Source of the DNA: Budorcas taxicolor
Taxonomy: Eukaryota; Chordata; Mammalia; Artiodactyla; Bovidae
Length of the DNA stretch: 64,000 nucleotides
Direction: 5' to 3'
Assembly: GCF_023091745.1 (NCBI RefSeq)
Contig: NC_068912.1
Location: 70,915,067-70,979,066, forward strand
Shown here: positions 57,557 to 64,000 of the stretch, piece after piece
Layout: every line of letters begins with the position of its first letter
Numbering within the stretch: the stretch's first letter is position 1
Translations under genes and position numbers: made by a program
Notes under the pieces: generated by a model
Told to the model about the DNA's origin: nothing
What the model saw: only the letters and a program-made list of their open reading frames with translations
The model's database searches: none

Positions 57557-57942
57557 ATAATAAAACTTATCTTTTACTCCTGCACTTTTTATCTAAAGAG
57601 AAGAGACTTGAGGTATTACACAAGCCAATCTCACCCAACTGAGTCCCTCACCCTTATTATCCCTAATTCAAACCAAGCCTTTTCAGACTCCAACCAGGCC
57701 TGCCATCTCTCCCATCATAGATGCTTACAGAACTTTTGGAGAACAAAAGAGGAGGATACTGGAGGAGAGAACAGAAGACGTTAGACCTACCAAGTACAAA
57801 GGAACTTAAAGCAATCAGCTCCATGTGTAGCGGTGGTGTTCAGAACTAAACACATATGTGAATAAGGAGAGAAAAGATGACAACAAAAAGACCTGGACTG
57901 GGAATCAAGCAGTCTGGATCTTAATCTTGATTCTAAAACACA
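57557..57942. other. Unique DNA
   Basis: No gene or repeat is recognised. Confidence 0.4.
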
Positions 57943-57944
57943 TT

Positions 57945-58796
57945 TTCTATGACCAGTGTGTTCTCTTGGCAAAAGTCTGTTAGCCTCTGACCTGCTTCAT
58001 TTTGCACTCCAAGGCCAAATTTGCCCGTTACTCCAGGTATCTCTTGACTTCCTACTTTTGCATTCCAGTCCCCTATAATGAAAAGGACATTTTTGGGGGG
58101 TGTTAGTAATAGAAGGTCTTGTAGATATTCATAGAACTGTTCAACATCAGCTTCTTCAGCATTACTGGTCGGTGCATAGACTTGGATTACTGTGACACTG
58201 AATGGTTTGCCTTGGAAATGATTAGAGATCATTGTGTCTTCTTTGAAATTGCATCCAAGTACTGCATTTCAGACTCTTTTGTTGACTAAGGTGGCTACTC
58301 CATTTCTTCTAAGGGATTCTTACCCACAGTAGTAGATATAATGGTCATCTGAGTCAAATTCACCCATTCTAGTCCATTTTAGTTCACTGATTCCTAAAAT
58401 GTTGATGTTCACTCTTGCCATCTCCTGTTTGATCACTTCCAGTTTGCCTTGATTCATGGACCTAACATTCCAGGTTCCTATGGAATACTGCTCCTTACAG
58501 CATTGGACTTTACTTCCATCACCAGTCACATCAACAACTGGGTATTGTTTTTGCTTTGGCTCTGTCTCTTTATTTTTTCTGGAGTTATTTCTCCACTGAT
58601 CTCCAGTAGTATATTGGGCACCTACCAACCTGTTGATTTCATCTTTCAGTGTCCTATCTTTTTGCCTTTTCCTACTGTTCATGGAGTTCTCAAGACAAGA
58701 ATAATGAAGTGGTTTGCCATTCCCTTCTTCAGTGGGCCACGTTTTGTCAGAACTCTCCACCATGACCTGTCCAGCTTGGGTGGCCCTACAGGACAT
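57945..58796 (-). pseudogene. BovB endonuclease, inverted segment
   Basis: The minus-strand frame 58320-58796 (158 residues) holds the N-terminal part: SIGTWNVRSMNQGKL, then NILGISELKWTRMGEF with the presumed catalytic Glu retained, then DDHYIYYCG followed by a stop. The frame 57933-58232 (99 residues) holds VTVIQVYAPTSNAEE and FIIGDWNAKVGSQEIPG. A stop and a frameshift separate the two, so the domain is broken, but all of it lies on this strand. Confidence 0.87.
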
Positions 58797-58800
58797 GGCT

Positions 58801-60718
58801 CAAGAGAATGCACTGATCATAGCAAACACCCTCTTCCAACAACACAAGAGAAGACTCTACACATGGACATCACCAGATGGTCAATACCAAAATCATACTG
58901 ATTATACTCTTTGCAGCCAAAGATGGAGAAGCTCTATACAGTTAGCAAAAACAAGACAGGGAGCTCACTGTGGCTCAGGTCATGAACTCCTTATTGCCAA
59001 ACTCAGACTTAAATTGAAGAAAGTAGGGAAAACCACTAGACCATTCAAGTATGGGCTAAATCAAATCTCATGATAATACAGTGGAAGTGACAAATAGATT
59101 CAAGGGAATAGATCTGATAGACAGAGTGCCTGAAGAACTATGGATGAAGGTTCCTGACATTGTAGAGAAGGCAGTGATCAAGACCATCCCCAAGAAAAAG
59201 AAATGCAAAAGGCAAAATGTTTACCTGAGGAGGCCTTACAAATAGCCGAGAAAAGAAAAGACATGAAAAGCAAAGGCGAAAAGGAAAGATACACCATTTC
59301 AATGCAGAGTTCCAAAGAATAGAAAGGAGGGATAAGAAAGCATTCCTAAGTGACCAGTGCAAAATAAATAGAGGAAAACAATCGAATGAGAAAGACTAGA
59401 GATCTTTTCAAGAAAGTTAGAGATTCCAAGTGAACATTTCATGCAAAGATGGGCACAATAAAGGACAGAAATGGTATGGACCTAAGAGAGGCAGAAGAGA
59501 TTAAGAAGAGGTGGCAAGAATACACAGAAGAACTATACAAAAAGATCTTCATGACCCAGATAACCACGATGGTGTGATCACTCACCTAGAGCCAGACATC
59601 CTGGAATGTGAAGTCAAGTGGGCCTTAGGAAGTATCACTATGAACAAAGCTAGTGGAGGTATGAAATTCCAGTTGAGCTATTTAAAATCCTAAAAGATAT
59701 GCTATTAAAGTGCTGCACTCAATATGCCAGCAAATTTGGAAAATTCAGCAGTGGCCACAGGACTGGAAAAGGTCAGTTTTCATTCCAATTCTAAAGAAAG
59801 GCAATGCCAAAGAATGCTCAAACTACTGCACAATTGCACTCATCTCACATGCTAGAAAGGAATGATCAAAATTCTCCAAGCCAGGCTTCAACAGTATGTG
59901 AACCATGAACTTCCATATGTTCAACCTGGATTTAGAAAAGACAGAGGAACAAGAGATCAAATTGTCAACACCAAAATCTTTGATTGTGTGGATCACAACA
60001 AAGTGTGGAAAATTCTGAAAGAGATGGGAATACCAGACCACCTGACCTGCCTTCTGAGAAATCTGTATGCAGGTCAACAAGCAACAGTTAAAAGTGGTCA
60101 TGGAACAATATTCTGGTTCCAAATCGGGAGAGGAGTATGTCAAGGCTGTATAATGTCACCCTGCTTATTTAACTTATATGCAGAGTACATCATGAGAAAT
60201 GCTGGGCTGGAGGAAGTACAAGATGGAATCAAGATTGCTGGGAGAAATATCAATAGCTTCAGATATGCAGATGACACCACCCTTATGGCAGAAGGTGAAG
60301 AAGAACTAAAGAATCTCTGGATGAAAGTGAAAGTGGAGAGTGAAAAAGTTGGCTTAAAACTCAGCATTCCAAAATGAAGATCATGGCATACAGTCCCAAA
60401 ACTTCATGGCAAATAGATGGGGAAACAATAGAAACAGTTTCAGACTTCATTTTTTCGGGCTCCAAAATCGCTGCAGATGTTAACTGCAGCCATGAAATTA
60501 AAAGACACTTGCTCTTTGGGAGAAAAGTTATGATCAAACTAGACAGCATATTAAAAAGCAGAGACATTACTTTGCCACCTAAGATCCGTATAGTCAAAGC
60601 TATTGTTTTTCCAGTAGTCATGTATGGATGTGAGAGTTGGGCTATAAAGAAAGATGAGTGTCAAAAAATTGATGCTTTTGAACTGTGGTATTGGAGAAGG
60701 CTCTTGAGAGTCCCTTGA
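58801..60718 (+). pseudogene. BovB reverse transcriptase, broken
   Basis: The sense half starts with ENALIIANTLFQQHKRRLYT. Frames at 59511-59693 (TMNKASGG), 59862-60377 (171 residues, catalytic box FRYADDTTLMAEG) and 60374-60718 (VFPVVMYGCESWAIKK) give the RT and C-terminal part. A deletion at about 59,970 removes the stretch just upstream of motif A, which reads TKIFDCVDHNKVW. Several frameshifts are present. Confidence 0.87.
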
Positions 60719-61048
60719 ACTGCAAGGAGATCCAACCAGTCAATCCTAAAGGAAATCAGTCCTGAATATTGATTGGAAGGACTGATGCTGAAGCTGAAGT
60801 TCCAAAACTTTGGCCACCTGATATGAAGAACTGACTCAATGGAAAAGACCCTGATGCTGGGAAAGATTGAAGGCAGGAGGAGAAGGAGTTGACAGAGGAT
60901 GAGATGGTTGGATGTCATCACTGACTCGATGGGCATGAATGTGAGTAAGCTCCATAATTTGGTGATTGACAGGGAAGCCTGACCTGCTGCATTCCTTTGG
61001 GTTGCAGAGTCAGACACCACAGAGCAAATGACCCGAACTGAACTGAAC

Positions 61049-61389
61049 AACACAGCAAGATAAACCTCCATAATAAAGAAACCGTAACTTGCAAGAGAAT
61101 TTTTTCCTTTTTTTTTCCTTTCTTAATAAAATGGCTTATGTTACTGTCATTTTCAGATTAGCAGAAAAGGAGAAAAAACTGGGCAAGACACTTTATGTTA
61201 AAATAGTGTGAAGTCATGCACATTATTTCCATTTCCATCCCATTGGCTAAACCTAATTATATGGTATACTTTTCCCACATTGTATACATCCAAGGGCATC
61301 ATTGGCATTGGATTTTGTGATCATGATGCCCCCCTGGTTGTGTGCAGAGTGGCAGCCCTGGCTTGGTGGCTTCTACTGCGAGAGAGCTG
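61049..61389. other. Unique DNA
   Basis: No feature is seen; a T-rich stretch lies at 61,100-61,125. Confidence 0.4.
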
Positions 61390-61944
61390 TAGTAGGCAGA
61401 ATTGTGTTATCCATGACCTTTGCCCTCTAATGTTTCTCTAAAGATTATATTTAATTATAGGTCAAATGGGGTATAATTATTATTACTAATGAGCTGAATT
61501 TAAGGTAAATAGGTTATCCTAAAATATACAGTTGGGCCTAATATAAGCAAATGGAACTACTAAAAGCAGAGATATTTCTGTGGTTGAAACAGAAGGGGAA
61601 ATCAGAGATTCAGAGCAAGAGAATTCAGTATGCCACTGATGATTTGAAGATGAAGGACTATGTATTAAGAAAACAGAGACCTCTCAGTTTTAGAAGTGGC
61701 AAGGAACTCAATTCTGCCTACAATCTAACTGAGATTAGGAGCAGATTCTTCCTCAGAGTCTTCTGGTAAGAGCTTAGCCCAGCCACCATCCTGATTTTGG
61801 CTTTGAGAGGCCCTGGGTCAATAATGTAGCTGAATCTACATGGACTGCTTGCCTACAGAACTGTGACGGATAATAAATGGGAGCTATTTTAAGCTGATAA
61901 ATTTTGATAGTTTGTTATGACAGGAATAGAAATCTGATTCAGGA
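61390..61944 (+). repeat. ERVL-MaLR LTR (MLT1-like)
   Basis: 'tgtagtaggcagaattgtgt' at the start, 'gaactcaattctgcctacaa' in the middle and 'tttgttatgacaggaataga' near the end fit an MLT1 LTR. Diverged; no internal region. Confidence 0.62.
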
Positions 61945-62214
61945 AGTTTTAAAATACAGTCTCTAGCTATGAAGCCAAATGTGAAGCCAAAATTTATTAC
62001 TAAAAGGCAAGAGGAGAGAATGTGTATTGCGGTGAATCAGTGGACTCTACAACAGCCACTCTGCAAGACTGTGGCCTCAGGTTATTCATCTGTGGAGATT
62101 TGACTTAACCAGAGGATCTCTGTGGTTCCTTTGCTATGATACAATATGATGGCAACATTAAGGATAGAGTAAGTTCTGTCTTTCTATGCAGACTACCCTG
62201 CATAGATTAAGAAC
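61945..62214. other. Unique DNA
   Basis: Nothing is recognised. Confidence 0.35.
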
Positions 62215-62319
62215 TTGGTACTTTCATTGACTGCAGGAAGCATGGGTTTGATCCCCATTTGGGAACTAAGATCCATCATGCTGTACAGCATGGCCAAAAA
62301 AAAAAAAAAAAAAAAAAGT
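62215..62319 (+). mobile_element. CHR-type tRNA-derived SINE with long poly(A)
   Basis: 'aagcatgggtttgatcccca' is the tRNA B-box region, 'gggaactaagatcc' follows, and the copy ends in a 23-base A-run (62,297-62,319). The head is truncated. Confidence 0.7.
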
Positions 62320-63029
62320 GGCAGAATATAGTAAATTTTCTGTTAGAGCTGAACCAGTTAATTAATATTTGATTCTAAGACATATAAGTCATTGCTTATT
62401 TTCAGACTCAGGTGAGTCTGCTCTCAAAAACTGCACAGTGAAGTCTAATGAATTCCCCGCATATGGTAACAAATGATAAAACGATTGTATCTGAGGTTAT
62501 GACCTTCCTCACTACTAGCTTTTGATTTTGCTTTTGTTCCATTTAAGGTCTTATAAGATCTTAATTTCCTCCAATAAAGGTTTACTTAAGAACTGAAACT
62601 CATTAAACTCTGAAAGGACTCATAAAAATTCAGGTCTACTTTCCCTGTGAAATGCTAACTAAATTTCAAGTAATGCAATAAAGTAAAATGAAGCTTTTTA
62701 TTTTTTTGTCCCCACCACGTATCTTGTTAGTTGACAAGCTTGGAGTTTAGTTTGTATGATGTTTCTTCCCAAGAATATGATGAGTCAGAAATTTCTGTAA
62801 GAAAACATGCTCCTCTATAGTCTCAAACTGATATATCATTAATGAATTGTGAAGAGTCTCAGTCTTAAAAAAGTTTTTTAAAAAATTATCTTTAGCATCT
62901 TTTCATAAAAAATCACTTGTCACTTAGTTATAAGGTAGTAGAATTTAAAAAAAATAATTTAAAAAAATTACTCTCCATACTTTTACTGCAGATGGAACCA
63001 GATATCCATTTAAAAACCACTGAAGATGC
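62320..63029. other. Unique AT-rich DNA
   Basis: No gene or repeat is recognised. Confidence 0.4.
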
Positions 63030-63408
63030 CTTTTGTGTACCCTCAAAATGATGTTGTACCCTTGATACCTGTGAATGTGACCATATTGAAGAACAGATGA
63101 TCAAGTTAAAATAAGGTCTAAAGTGTGTTCTATCCTATATGGCTATGTCCTCACAATGGGAAATTTGGACTCAGAGATAGATGGACATACAGGGAAGATG
63201 GTATAAAGACACAGGCAAAATATCTATAAACCAAAGCCTGAAGCCACTAGAAGCTAGGAGAGAAGCATGGAACAGATGTATCCTTACAGCCCTGAGAAGA
63301 AACCAACCCTGCTGACACATTGACTTTGGACTTTTAGCTTCCAGAATTATGAAACAATAAATATCCATTGCTTAATCCACCTAGTATGTGGTACTTTGTT
63401 ATACACAG
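63030..63408 (+). repeat. ERVL-MaLR LTR (MLT1-like)
   Basis: 'gatacctgtgaatgtgacca', 'gatcaagttaaaataaggtc', 'aaccctgctgacacattgac' and 'ctttgttatacacagccctg' follow the MLT1 consensus in order. It is a solitary LTR. Confidence 0.75.
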
Positions 63409-63461
63409 CCCTGAGAAATAACCATGAGTCCCAAGTTTAATTGTTTGCTAGAAAGAAATCT

Positions 63462-63673
63462 GGGCTTCCCCAATGGCTCAGCAGGTAAAGAATACACCTG
63501 CAATGCAGGAGACATAGGAGACATGGGTTTGAGCCTTGGGTTGGGACGATCCCCCTGGAGGAGGAAATGGCAAACCTCCAATATTCTTGCCTGAAAAATC
63601 CCATGGACAGAGGAGCCTGGCGGGTTACTGTCCAAAGGGTCGCAAAGAGTTAGACATGACTAAGCACAAGCCC
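63462..63673 (+). mobile_element. Bov-tA SINE, perfect 12-bp TSD
   Basis: A complete copy from 'gggcttccccaatggctcag' to 'gttagacatgactaagcaca' is flanked by agaaagaaatct at 63450-63461 and 63674-63685. It contains a small duplication of 'ggagacat'. Confidence 0.95.
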
Positions 63674-63685
63674 AGAAAGAAATCT

Positions 63686-64000
63686 ATGCTAAACAGAGGA
63701 GAGGGCAAGTTATCTTCATGGATGCTTTCCTCTGGATATTTCCTGAATGGATACTTTTTTTAAAATCAATAAAAGTAGACATAAAGATGGAATTAATCAA
63801 TATGCTCTTAAAATAGAGATGCTTAAAACATGCTTAAAATAAAATATCAATTGTCCCTAAGTCAATTTAAAAATACCATAGTTTTAGTTTTCTAGAACTA
63901 TAAAAACTTTTAAAAGTTTATATATATATAAAAAAATTAACCAAGCAAGATCAGCCTGAGAACTCTAATAAAGTGGAGTCATATAACAAAATATCACAGA
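63686..64000. other. Unique AT-rich DNA
   Basis: A short (TA)n run lies at 63,919-63,930. No gene is seen up to the window end. Confidence 0.45.

Larger units (their letters stand above)
57943..61048. mobile_element. BovB with 5' inversion, near full length
   Basis: 57943-58800 is antisense BovB covering the 5' region and endonuclease. 58801-61048 is sense BovB from just after the endonuclease to the tail. The phrase around 'caagagaatgcactgatcat' is present at both ends (sense at 58801, antisense near 57,951-57,971), so about 20 bases are represented twice. This is the architecture left by twin priming. Only a weak 6-bp repeat (aacaca, 57937-57942 and 61049-61054) flanks it. About 95 consensus bases are deleted at 59,970. 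Confidence 0.88.

Overview
The window looks like ordinary nuclear DNA of a ruminant, most likely a bovid (cattle, sheep or goat). The evidence is the repeat fauna: at least fifteen BovB (RTE) retrotransposon copies, many tRNA-Glu-derived Bov-tA/Bov-A SINEs, cetartiodactyl CHR-type SINEs and a ruminant-type young L1 3' end. These lie among older mammalian L2, MIR, MER5A and MLT1-type LTR remnants. The DNA is AT-rich throughout. I found no host protein-coding exon, no tRNA, rRNA or snRNA gene, no CpG island and no CRISPR or prokaryotic signal. Every long open frame I could interpret is a decayed retrotransposon frame. I read the window as a gene desert or a large intron.

Layout. 1-11,040: mostly unique AT-rich DNA, then a nest of L1 elements (old L1M at 3,690-9,224 interrupted by a younger L1 at 5,069-8,958, itself hit by a SINE), a BovB copy, a CHR SINE and a small BovB. 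11,764-15,199: one essentially full-length antisense BovB with a perfect 13-bp target-site duplication (TSD) and a Bov-tA inside it. 15,213-30,450: mainly unique sequence with scattered L2, MIR, SINEs and short BovB pieces. 30,464-41,030: a BovB cluster of four large copies, one with a 5' inversion and two arranged head to head. 41,040-50,445: unique DNA, a CTCF-like motif, a (GT)n tract, MaLR LTR remnants, SINEs and small BovB pieces. 50,446-55,333: an antisense L1-in-L1 nest followed by an unclassified duplicated ancient repeat. 55,545-64,000: MLT1-type LTRs, a second 5'-inverted BovB at 57,943-61,048, a CHR-type SINE and a Bov-tA with a 12-bp TSD.

How the parts relate. The elements do not form a pathway. 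They record successive retrotransposition: ancient L2/MIR/MLT1/L1M first, then ruminant BovB and the Bov SINEs that share its 3' end, then younger L1. By my own coordinates BovB covers roughly 17-18 kb and L1 about 10 kb of the 64 kb. None of the BovB or L1 coding frames is intact, so any activity would be structural or regulatory rather than autonomous.

I did not find a new molecular system. The most informative observations are two BovB copies with twin-priming-style 5' inversions (one with a perfect 13-bp TSD), a near-palindromic head-to-head BovB pair whose arms end at almost the same internal position, a chimeric endonuclease frame created by an inversion, two cases of L1 inserting into L1 in the same orientation, and a perfect-consensus CTCF-like motif in otherwise unique DNA.
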